A stretch of 64,000 bases of DNA from Brumimicrobium mesophilum (GTDB lineage Bacteria > Bacteroidota > Bacteroidia > Flavobacteriales_D > Crocinitomicaceae): NCBI RefSeq assembly GCF_003025005.1, contig NZ_PVSS01000002.1, positions 124,001 through 188,000 of the forward strand, given 5' to 3'. A model generated the notes under the pieces. It saw nothing but the letters and a program-made list of their open reading frames with translations, was not told the origin of the DNA and did not search any database. Below, one piece after another: positions 35,111 through 43,611 of this stretch; position 1 is the first letter of the stretch, and each line of letters begins with the position of its first letter. A program made the position numbers and the translations under genes.

Positions 35111-35341
35111 TCATTCTTCCTCCTTCTTATTAATCACATCATCGCGTTTTTTATGAACTCTTTTTGACCAAGTTCTGGCGATGATTAAAATTAATATTAA
35201 AGCTCCACCAATAATCATTGCTGTAGGTGATTCCCAAAAATTGACCTGCTCACTGTCTGTTTGTTTAACGTGTTGTGGAGATTGAGCGAAAGTCATTAAA
35301 CTCATTAATAATACTGCTAATACTGAATATACTTTTATCAT
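35111..35341 (-). CDS. Small secreted/membrane protein downstream of ApbE
   Basis: 76 residues from ATG at 35341 (MIKVYSVLAVLLMSLMTFAQ, a signal peptide), then about 25 periplasmic residues, one transmembrane helix (AMIIGGALILILIIARTW) and a basic/acidic tail. A TTG 17 codons upstream overlapping the ApbE stop is a spurious start. It begins 47 nt after the ApbE stop and is probably in the same transcript. The ApbE product and this helix protein may act together; the function is unknown. Confidence 0.7.
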   Translation of the reverse strand: MIKVYSVLAVLLMSLMTFAQSPQHVKQTDSEQVNFWESPTAMIIGGALILILIIARTWSKRVHKKRDDVINKKEEE

Positions 35342-35388
35342 TTTATAATAATTTAATCTGTGAAAATTCAAAATTGAATTTCTGGGTT

Positions 35389-36513
35389 TCAATCCAATAA
35401 ATAGTTGTGCATTCCATCACTATACGCTCTTTCAATGCGACCTTGTTTATTCTCAAACAATAAATAAGCGTCTATGTTTAGCTCTGGGTGCTCTTTTATA
35501 AATTCTAAGGAAGATTCCAATCCCATAACCATGAATGCTGTGGCATAACCATCTGCTCTGGCTGCATCATCTGCAATTACAGTTGCACTCAATAAATTAT
35601 GTCTCAATGGCTTACCACTAATTGGACTAATTGTGTGACTGTATTTTTTCCCATCTAATTCGTAGAATTTTCTGTAGTTTCCTGATGTTGCAACTGCCTT
35701 GTTAGTAATTTCAACATAGTTTTCTAACTCTCTTTTGTCTGCACCTTCAACACCCGTGTTAGATTCAACTGGTTCATCAATTCCAATTACCCAACTCTTC
35801 TTTTGGTCGTTCTTCCCTTTTACCCGAATTTCACCTCCAATTTCAATGAAGTAATTCTCTTGGCCTTTTTCATCAAGGTAATTTGCCACAACATCTATAC
35901 ATTGTCCTTTAGCTATTGCATTAAAAACCAATTTTAATCTCGGTTCCTTTTTGGTGAATACACCTTCTTCGTAAGAATAATTTTCTTCATTTAGTCCTAC
36001 GAAACCTAAAACACTGTCAATTTCAGCTTCAGATGGTGCATTTTCAATGTCAGTAAAGAATCCCCATAAACTCACTAATGGATATACTGTGGGGTCAAAT
36101 GAACCATTGGTTTTTTGATAAATTTCTAAACTTAGTTCGAAACATTTTTTAAAGAATTCACTTGAATTTAAATCAATGACTGAATCATTTTCATTAAAAT
36201 TTGAAATCATTGAATTAGGAATATATGTTGACAATTCAAGATTAAATGACTCAATTAAATAATCTATCTCCTGAGGAATAGTTTTAAGAGAATCATCACT
36301 TGTCTTGATAATGAATGTTGTCCCTAAGGCATTTCCTGAAACAGATTTCACATCATTCCACCAAACGTTTTCTGTGTTATTTGGCAGCACAACATCCGCT
36401 TCTTCTTTTAAAGAAACTTCTTCATTAGGACTACATGAAAAGAGAATTATCGCTAACCCTCCAGCAATTATTTTTCTAGTAGTGCTTTTCCAATTTTGCA
36501 TTCTCTGTGCCAT
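35389..36513 (-). CDS. apbE: ApbE-type FAD:protein FMN transferase, lipoprotein
   Basis: 374 residues. A lipoprotein signal (KIIAGGLAIILFSCSPNEE) precedes the ApbE domain: LGTTFIIKTSDD, SNFNENDSVIDLNSSEFFKKCFELSLEIYQKTNGSFDPTVYPLVSLWGF, NAIAKGQCIDVVANYL, YFIEIGGEIRVKGKN, and SHTISPISGKPLRHNLLSATVIADDAARADGYATAFMVMG with the metal-binding DGYATA segment. ApbE transfers FMN from FAD onto Thr of target proteins, such as Na+-translocating NADH:quinone reductase subunits. The start region overlaps the preceding giant TPR gene by 38 bp (26 bp if the second ATG at 36501 is used), so translation is coupled. Confidence 0.92.
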   Translation of the reverse strand: MAQRMQNWKSTTRKIIAGGLAIILFSCSPNEEVSLKEEADVVLPNNTENVWWNDVKSVSGNALGTTFIIKTSDDSLKTIPQEIDYLIESFNLELSTYIPNSMISNFNENDSVIDLNSSEFFKKCFELSLEIYQKTNGSFDPTVYPLVSLWGFFTDIENAPSEAEIDSVLGFVGLNEENYSYEEGVFTKKEPRLKLVFNAIAKGQCIDVVANYLDEKGQENYFIEIGGEIRVKGKNDQKKSWVIGIDEPVESNTGVEGADKRELENYVEITNKAVATSGNYRKFYELDGKKYSHTISPISGKPLRHNLLSATVIADDAARADGYATAFMVMGLESSLEFIKEHPELNIDAYLLFENKQGRIERAYSDGMHNYLLD

Positions 36514-39500
36514 AAATCCAAGTTTGTTCTGTTACTGGTGAACCGTTTTTACTGTAAGTTAGTCCAACTTTTGTTTGTGTTCTTATATAAACTTCTCCTC
36601 TTCCATCAGTAACAACAATTCTTCTTGTTACAATTTTTACAGGAATTCCCTTACTGTCTTTACGAACGTAATTCTCTTGTGTTACTCCTTCCGGATAATC
36701 ATCTCCTATTGTGTTGGCAATTGTTTCGTTAAACTTAACCTTATTACTTTCTAAAGCATCAACATATTTTTGAGTTGCCTGCTTTTTCTTACTGGCTTGA
36801 TCACCGCTCATTAAGTCAGCATTTTCTCTTCTAATTTCTTGATTTTTTAATTCATCATAATTCTCTTTAACGCTTTCCACTTTTTCTGAATGTAAGATGG
36901 CTTCTTTATTTTCAATTCTTAAAAGTTCATTTTCTGTGGCTTCAATCTCTTGGCGTTTTTCATTCGACAATTCTTTTCTTCCCCTTTCAAAAGTTTCCTC
37001 ACGATTTTTGACATCGTTATCAATAACCGTTAAATCCTTTTCATTTTGTCGCGCTTTCTCTGCTTGAAGATCCAAAACAGCTTCAACCTCTTGGGAGTTT
37101 TCCTGTGCTTTATTAACTTGCTCAGTACTTCTTTCTACAACTTGATTGTATTGATCTTGGTCTACTTCCTTTAATTGTTCAACGGCTCTAAGTCTTTCGT
37201 CATCTTTACCAATTTGGGATTCTGTAAATTGTTTTTCAGCATCCGTTAATTGATCATCTATTTTTATTTGTTGTGCATGAACAGTTCCCGCTTCATCCGA
37301 TAGTTTTCGTTGCAGCTCAGCCTCATAAGCAATAATATCTTCCTTTAATTGTTGTTGAACCACGGCCTTAGCTTTAGTAGATTCAGCAACTTTAATTTCG
37401 GCTAAAATAGATTCATCTTGCATTTCAACAACCTTATTGTATTCTTCTCTGGAATCCGTTGAAGGATTATACCCATCTTCAATTTTTTCTAATTCTTGAT
37501 TGGTTGAAGTTACTTTAACTGCATTATGTGCTGCTTCAGTCAAATCATTGACATCTTTTTCATATTCAACCTCTTTGATTTGTTCTATAGCATCTTTATG
37601 CATTGACCTATAGTCAGCTTTCTCCTGGTCAAAATCGTCATTTATAAATACTAGGTCTTGACTCGCTCTTGAAAGTTCTCCTTCTTTATATTTATTCATC
37701 TGAGCTGATTTCTGTTCAAAACTGTACATTTGACCATCCACCTGATTCACAATTGTACTTTTCATTTCTTGCTCACCTTGATTGGCTTTTTCTCTTAGAT
37801 CTTTCAAAGAAGTTACTTGATTTTCATATTGTAATCTTTCATCAAAATCACTTAAGGCACGATTGGCAGCCTCTCCCTCGTATTGGGTTAATTGTTTTGA
37901 AACTATTCCTTGTTTCAATCGCTCTCTATCAATTTCTCCTTGTTGCAATAATGCAGCTCCTTCAAGTATTGAAATATTTGATTGCTCACCTAAATATTCC
38001 ACACTTCCTTGAGCCTTAGCATTGGCATTCTTTATAGATTCTATTTCAGCTAATTTTGTTTTTGGATATTGCTCATAGTCACGCAAACTAATAGCTCTTT
38101 TATATGCTTCAATCGCTTTTTCATATTCCTGACTGTTGAAAAATCCATCAGCTGTAGTTATGGTCTGATTGTAACGTTTTTCCTTATTTGCTGCAGCTTT
38201 TGCTTGCGCTCTCTCAATACTTAGTTTTATTTGCTTATTTGTGTAGGCATCATTAACATCAATATTTAAAGCTTTTTCGTATACCGACTTTGCTTCCAAA
38301 TATTTCTCACCTTTAAACAACTGATCTGCTTCGGCAATAAATTGATTAAATTGTTCTTTTTGAGATTCGTTTTCTCTTTTTAATTTTAATAAATTATCAA
38401 GAATTTGACGAATTTCATCCGACTTATCTTTAGCATAAATATCATCTTCCTTTACTGACAATGCCGATTGATATGAATTTAATGCTTTGTCGTATTCTTT
38501 ATTTAAGAATTGTGCATCTCCTTTATCCACAAAATTTTGGTATTCCTTATCCAAACTATTTGCTGCTAAATTTTTAATAGCCTCTTCTGCTTTTGCAATT
38601 TGAGTTTTAGGATAATTCTCAGCCGATTTCAACCCTAAAGCTTCATTGTAAAGTTGGATACTGTTTTCAAACTCTCCATTCTCGAAAGCTAAATCTGCTT
38701 TTAAAACAGTTGCTGTATAATTTGCATTTAATTCTTTTTCAGCTGAAGCATTGTCAATTATTGCTTGGAATTTCAAAATTTCATTCGATGGGAATGTTTC
38801 ATTTGGTTTAATTTTTTGTGCTTCTTTTAAATATTCTATGGCATTTGCGTATTTACCATCAATCGCAGCAACACTGGCCAATTGCAATTGATCTTGATAA
38901 TTTTGCTCAATTTCGGCTTCGTTACTTGAAGCTTTCTCCTCCTCTATTTTTCGCAGTAAATCATCTATTTCAACAATCTTATTTTGAGGCAAAGAGGCTT
39001 GTGGTCTAACATTTTGAGCCGATTCATAAATAGTTTTAGCTTCGCCCAAAGTTGCTGTATTGTTTCCATCTGCAATGGCTTCATCATATTTAATCTTCGC
39101 TGCTTCAATAAAAGCATTGTATTCTAATTCTTCCTCCTGAAGTTCTTTAATTTTAGACAATGCTTCTTCTTTCAAACGAGTAGCTTCTGGATCAGCTGGG
39201 ATTTCAATTAAGGCATCATCAAATGCTTTCACAGCAAGTGAATAATCTTCATTAGTCATAGCAGATTTACCTTGAGCCATTGTTTCTTCATATTGCTCAT
39301 TCTTACTATTTGCCAAAGCAAGTTCTTCAATTTTTTGCTGCATATCTTCAATTCGACTCATCGCCACTGGGTCGTTTTCCTTGATGTTTAAAGCCTCCTT
39401 GAATGAATTTAAGGCCGTTTGGAAATCCTCATTTGTTGCAGATTCTTCACCAGCGCTCATTTTCGTATTGTACTCTTCTTCTTTATTTTTTGAAGCCACA

Positions 39501-42142
39501 GCTAATGCCAACTTTTCTTCAATAATTTCTAAGTTGGCAGTAATTTCCTCATCCGATTGAATTTCAAGTGCTGATTCGTATTTAATTTTAGCCTCACTCC
39601 AATTTTCTTGAGTTAACAATTCATTTCCTTCAGCTTTTAACTCTTCAAATTGAACGCCTTGAGATTGAGCTGCATCAAATTCAGATTTACTTGCTTTAGC
39701 AGCAGCCAGCATGTCTGAGACATCTTGACGTTCTGTGTCAAGGGCCAATGCAGCTTCATACTTTGAAATCACATCATTCCATTTATTCTCTGGTTTTAAT
39801 GCATCAGCTTCATCCAATAAAGTTTGAATTTGAGCCGAACTTTCTGCTTGTGATTGTTCTGCTTCCCAAGCTGTTTTACTTTCTTTTGCGGCAGCTAACA
39901 TGTCAGAAACATCTTTTCTTTCTGAATCAATTGCCAAAGCAGCTTCGTATTTTGAAATGACATCATTCCATTTGTTTTCTGGTTTTAATGCATCAGCTTC
40001 ATCCAATAAAGTTTGAATTTGAGCTAAACTTTCTTCCTGAGCAGCTGCGTTTTTTAATGCTGCTTCAACCTCTGTTAAACGGGTATTCACATGTTCTCTA
40101 TCATCAAAAATTGCTTTTGCGGCTGTATACTTTTCCTTAGCTTCTGCCCAATTTTCTTGATCAAAAGCTTTATCTGCTTCTGCTACAACCTCATTAAAGG
40201 CTGATTCTTGCTGTTGTTGAGATTCTTTATCGGCCATCAACTGTTCAGCGTTCTTTTTACCTTCGATTGCTTCTTTTTGGTCTTCTTTCAATGCCAGTAC
40301 AGCATCATAGTCTGTAATTGCACCAGAATAATTTTCTGATCCTACTTTCTCAGTAGCACTAGCCAGCAATTCTCCAATTTGCTCCTCCACCCCTGCTTGA
40401 GCAATCATGGCTTCCACTTCTATAATTCTATTATTTACATGTTCTCTGTCATCATAAATCGCTTTAGCCTCTGTATACTTTTCTTTAGCTTCTTGCCATG
40501 TTTTAGCTGTAAAGGCCTTATCCGCGGCAGTAACTAATTCATTAAACTGATTATCTTTTTCCTCTTGCGCTTGATTTTTGGCAAGTAATTCTTCTGCTTT
40601 TTTCTTTCCTTCAATGGCTGCTGGAAATTTGTCATTCAAGGCTAAAACTGCTGTATAGTCTTCAATTGCTTTTGCATATGTTTCAGCGTCCATATTCGTT
40701 TTAGCACTTGCCATTAAAGCATCAATTTGCTCTTTTTGTTCAGCATTCTTTTTTTGTTCAGCTAAAAGACTTTTCGCGTTATCCAATTTTGTTTGCACCG
40801 CTGGATCTTCAATTAAAGCAATAGCTTCGGTATATTTAGTTACTGCATTTTCAAATTCTGTAGCCACAACATGCGCATCCGCTTCGGCAACCAACTTATT
40901 AAAAGATTCAATTTTAGCAGCTTCGGCAGCTTTTCCATCAATAATTTCTTGCGCCATTTTGATTCTACCCGCAGGATAAGTGGCAGCGCTTTCAAAAGTT
41001 AAGGCCTCTTCATATTTCAAAATTGCTTCTTCAAAATTCTCTGCGGTATAAAGAATATCCGCCTCTTTAATTGCAGCGTTGTATTTATCTTTCTGCTCTT
41101 CAAGTGCTTTTTGTGCATCCAATTTCTCAGTCATATCTGCCAACTGCTTTGCTGGATATTCTTCTTTTGGGAAAATTTTAAGTGCAGCTTGATAAGCATC
41201 ACGCGCAGCTTTTAAACTGTTTTGTTTCAAAAAACCATCCGCTCGTTTAACGATTTTATCATATTCTGCCCTTTTCTTAGCATTCGCCACCTCTTCCTTA
41301 AGTTCAGCTACTTTATCTTTAGGATATTGCTCATCTCCTTTCACAGCAATAGCTTCCTCATATTTAGCCATTGCTTTTACATAATCTTTAGCACTTGCAA
41401 AATTGTCCGCAGCTTCAATTAAATTCAGATAAACTTGATTTTCTTGCTTATAAGCCAATTCTTTTTCGTCTTGCTTTTGCAATAAATCTTCAATTTCTAG
41501 TAATCGAGAATTCGGGTGAGCTTCTTTTTGTTTGCCTGGCACTTGTAAAGCAGCAACATATTTATTCAATGCCTCTTTGTATTTTTTGCCAGAATACAAG
41601 GCATCAGCTTCTGAAATCAATTTGTTGTATTCGGCATCTGAGTTCTTCGCTTGATTGGCAGATTCAGCAAGTTTTTCCTCAATTTTTGACTTCATTGCCT
41701 GCATTTGACCTTTGTTGTAGGTCATATTTCCATTATCAAAAGACCAACTCACTACTGGCTGTGTTTCTAAAAAAGAAAAATCAATTCCAGGGCGTTCGGT
41801 AAACAAATCCAAGTTAATTGGAGGAAAAATTTTCCCCCCAGCAGGCATTTCTTCTCCGTTAACATCAGTTACATCAAGTGCTATAATTTTCGTGACATAA
41901 CCAGATTTGGTGTATTTCACGGTATATTTTTTCCCTGGTGTAAAGCTAACTGTATAATCCCCATTCGAAGAAGTGCTTGCACTTGTCACAGTTGAACCTC
42001 CAGAAAGTACAGATACCTTTACGCCTGAAACGCTAGCTTTACTGTCCATATCAGAGATTTTTCCATAATAATTTATGTTTTGTCCAAATGAAAAAGCAGT
42101 GGAAACAATCAAAAAAGTTATAATCGAGAAAAAATTCTTCAT
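36476..42142 (-). CDS. Giant secreted TPR/coiled-coil repeat protein
   Basis: About 1,888 residues from ATG at 42142; a TTG ten codons upstream is rejected because MKNFFSIITFLIVSTAFSFG is a full signal peptide. A CarboxypepD_reg-like beta domain follows (about 20-110; YYGKISDMDSKASVSGVKVSVL and NGDYTVSFTPGKKYTVKYTKSGYV). Then come many tandem TPR-like helical pairs of about 60-70 residues through roughly 1,370, each with an A-KYEEA- or A-K-Y-AL-type core, then a long charged coiled coil, and a C-terminal globular tail (about 1,810-1,888; GDGRGEVYIRTQTKVGL-like with EQTWIYGT). Several blocks are nearly identical, so they arose by recent duplication. It looks like an extracellular or periplasmic scaffold. 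It is the first gene before apbE. Confidence 0.85.
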   Translation of the reverse strand: MKNFFSIITFLIVSTAFSFGQNINYYGKISDMDSKASVSGVKVSVLSGGSTVTSASTSSNGDYTVSFTPGKKYTVKYTKSGYVTKIIALDVTDVNGEEMPAGGKIFPPINLDLFTERPGIDFSFLETQPVVSWSFDNGNMTYNKGQMQAMKSKIEEKLAESANQAKNSDAEYNKLISEADALYSGKKYKEALNKYVAALQVPGKQKEAHPNSRLLEIEDLLQKQDEKELAYKQENQVYLNLIEAADNFASAKDYVKAMAKYEEAIAVKGDEQYPKDKVAELKEEVANAKKRAEYDKIVKRADGFLKQNSLKAARDAYQAALKIFPKEEYPAKQLADMTEKLDAQKALEEQKDKYNAAIKEADILYTAENFEEAILKYEEALTFESAATYPAGRIKMAQEIIDGKAAEAAKIESFNKLVAEADAHVVATEFENAVTKYTEAIALIEDPAVQTKLDNAKSLLAEQKKNAEQKEQIDALMASAKTNMDAETYAKAIEDYTAVLALNDKFPAAIEGKKKAEELLAKNQAQEEKDNQFNELVTAADKAFTAKTWQEAKEKYTEAKAIYDDREHVNNRIIEVEAMIAQAGVEEQIGELLASATEKVGSENYSGAITDYDAVLALKEDQKEAIEGKKNAEQLMADKESQQQQESAFNEVVAEADKAFDQENWAEAKEKYTAAKAIFDDREHVNTRLTEVEAALKNAAAQEESLAQIQTLLDEADALKPENKWNDVISKYEAALAIDSERKDVSDMLAAAKESKTAWEAEQSQAESSAQIQTLLDEADALKPENKWNDVISKYEAALALDTERQDVSDMLAAAKASKSEFDAAQSQGVQFEELKAEGNELLTQENWSEAKIKYESALEIQSDEEITANLEIIEEKLALAVASKNKEEEYNTKMSAGEESATNEDFQTALNSFKEALNIKENDPVAMSRIEDMQQKIEELALANSKNEQYEETMAQGKSAMTNEDYSLAVKAFDDALIEIPADPEATRLKEEALSKIKELQEEELEYNAFIEAAKIKYDEAIADGNNTATLGEAKTIYESAQNVRPQASLPQNKIVEIDDLLRKIEEEKASSNEAEIEQNYQDQLQLASVAAIDGKYANAIEYLKEAQKIKPNETFPSNEILKFQAIIDNASAEKELNANYTATVLKADLAFENGEFENSIQLYNEALGLKSAENYPKTQIAKAEEAIKNLAANSLDKEYQNFVDKGDAQFLNKEYDKALNSYQSALSVKEDDIYAKDKSDEIRQILDNLLKLKRENESQKEQFNQFIAEADQLFKGEKYLEAKSVYEKALNIDVNDAYTNKQIKLSIERAQAKAAANKEKRYNQTITTADGFFNSQEYEKAIEAYKRAISLRDYEQYPKTKLAEIESIKNANAKAQGSVEYLGEQSNISILEGAALLQQGEIDRERLKQGIVSKQLTQYEGEAANRALSDFDERLQYENQVTSLKDLREKANQGEQEMKSTIVNQVDGQMYSFEQKSAQMNKYKEGELSRASQDLVFINDDFDQEKADYRSMHKDAIEQIKEVEYEKDVNDLTEAAHNAVKVTSTNQELEKIEDGYNPSTDSREEYNKVVEMQDESILAEIKVAESTKAKAVVQQQLKEDIIAYEAELQRKLSDEAGTVHAQQIKIDDQLTDAEKQFTESQIGKDDERLRAVEQLKEVDQDQYNQVVERSTEQVNKAQENSQEVEAVLDLQAEKARQNEKDLTVIDNDVKNREETFERGRKELSNEKRQEIEATENELLRIENKEAILHSEKVESVKENYDELKNQEIRRENADLMSGDQASKKKQATQKYVDALESNKVKFNETIANTIGDDYPEGVTQENYVRKDSKGIPVKIVTRRIVVTDGRGEVYIRTQTKVGLTYSKNGSPVTEQTWIYGTENAKLEKHY

Positions 42143-42887
42143 TTTGAATATGTGTATATATTGTAACGCCAATAAGTATAATCTGTTACACCAGACGTTT
42201 ATAGTTCTTTGTTTAACTCACAAATATCAGTAAAAATAAAATAAATCCATAGAATACTGATGGTTCAAATGGCTTCAATTATCAGACCATAATAAACATA
42301 CTGTAATTCAGTAGATTAGCTCTACTTCAAATAACATTTACTATAAGGTTGTGAAAAGTGGAAAAAGTGAAACGAGAATATCCGAAAAATACTGAGTTGT
42401 GAAGATCATTAATAATGACAAATAATTAATGATTTTTCGGGTAGCTTCTCAGTTAAGCAAGCTTGGTTGAAATTAGCTTTACTGAGATTCAACTCACCTA
42501 TTGAAAAACTTATTTTTTATTAGGGTTACCTCTGAAGTTGCCGATTGTAACAGCCAAATTACCTCCCTGCCAAGTTCACCACTTTACACTGATAATGAAA
42601 GCTTTGCCTTCTACTTATCAATTAGAATAAATCAAAACAGATCCTTCGGACAAAAAAACTGAGTTATTTTTATTTTCCGAAGGAAAGGATTTCTTCTAAT
42701 CCATTTATTATCAAAGATTTTTACATTAAAAGATAAATAAATTTAAACAAAATTGCTTATTGCAATTTAAATGGATAACCCTTTTTTTTTTATAAAAACC
42801 CTACTAGTTATTCATCAAAACTCTAAAATTTGTTGCAATATTGATATCGTTACGCATAAAATTATAGAAAATCATTAAATTCGCCCT
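42143..42887. other. Long gene-free region between the giant TPR gene and comB
   Basis: 745 bp without a convincing coding sequence; both flanking genes diverge from it, so it holds their promoters. An inverted repeat CCTTCGGA (42643-42650) / TCCGAAGG (42676-42683) frames a 25-nt A/T-rich loop. No -7/-33 pair of good quality was found for either gene. Large size for this genome; could hide a small RNA, but nothing else is visible. Confidence 0.5.
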
Positions 42888-43610
42888 ATGCAGAAAAATA
42901 TTATTGAAGTTTGTTTCACCCCTAGCGACTATGATTATTTCAAAGGTCGATTTGAAATCGTTGTTGTAATAGATGTACTTCGCGCAACATCAGCAATTTG
43001 CTCGGCTATTCATAATGGAGTTAACAGCGTTATTCCTGTTTCTACAATTGAAGAAGCCAAGGAATATCAAGACAAAGGTTATTTGGTTGGTGCAGAAAGA
43101 CAAGGTGAAATTGTTGAGGGTTTCGATTTTGGAAATTCACCGTATAGTTATATGAAACCTGAATTAGTAGGAAAGGATGTCGTACTTTCTACAACAAATG
43201 GTACAAGAGCAATTAATATAGCAAAGGAAGCTCCAATAGTTGTTATTGGTGCTTTAACGAATATAGATTTTCTTTGCGAATGGCTTATAAAACAAGAGAA
43301 AAATGTTTTATGCCTTTGTTCTGGTTGGAAAGATAAATTCAATTTAGAAGATACAATTTGTGGTGGAGCAATTGCAGATATTTTAATTAAATCTGGAAAA
43401 TTCACATCGGATGAAGACACTTCTGTAGGTGCAAAATATCTTTTTCAAGGAGCAAAAGATAATTATTTTGGTTTTCTTAAATCAAGCTCTCATAGAAGAA
43501 GATTGAAAAGACTAAACTTGAATGAAGATATTAAATTCTGCCTTACTCCGAATCAAATGGATGTTATTCCGATTCTAAGGAATGGTAGAATTGAAAAATT
43601 AGAATTCTAA
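42888..43610 (+). CDS. 2-phosphosulfolactate phosphatase family protein (ComB-like)
   Basis: 240 residues. The ComB signature is clear: VVIDVLRATSAICSAIHNGV with the metal-binding Asp and Arg, AERQGEIVEGFDFGNSPYSY, VVLSTTNGTRAIN, and VLCLCSGWKDKFNLEDTICGGAIADIL. The enzyme dephosphorylates 2-phosphosulfolactate in coenzyme M synthesis in archaea; in bacteria such as Bacteroidota, which do not make coenzyme M, its natural role may be sulfolactate production or a general Mg2+-dependent phosphatase. The next gene starts 1 nt after its stop codon, so the two are an operon. Confidence 0.88.
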   Translation: MQKNIIEVCFTPSDYDYFKGRFEIVVVIDVLRATSAICSAIHNGVNSVIPVSTIEEAKEYQDKGYLVGAERQGEIVEGFDFGNSPYSYMKPELVGKDVVLSTTNGTRAINIAKEAPIVVIGALTNIDFLCEWLIKQEKNVLCLCSGWKDKFNLEDTICGGAIADILIKSGKFTSDEDTSVGAKYLFQGAKDNYFGFLKSSSHRRRLKRLNLNEDIKFCLTPNQMDVIPILRNGRIEKLEF

Positions 43611-43611
43611 A

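Noticed and set aside
37669-41802. Several plus-strand open frames opposite the giant TPR gene
   Set aside because: Shadow frames of a long, repetitive, codon-biased gene; no motifs, no starts with promoter support.
42143-42172. Ten-residue extension of the giant TPR protein from TTG 42172
   Set aside because: The ATG at 42142 starts a complete signal peptide; the extension would bury it.
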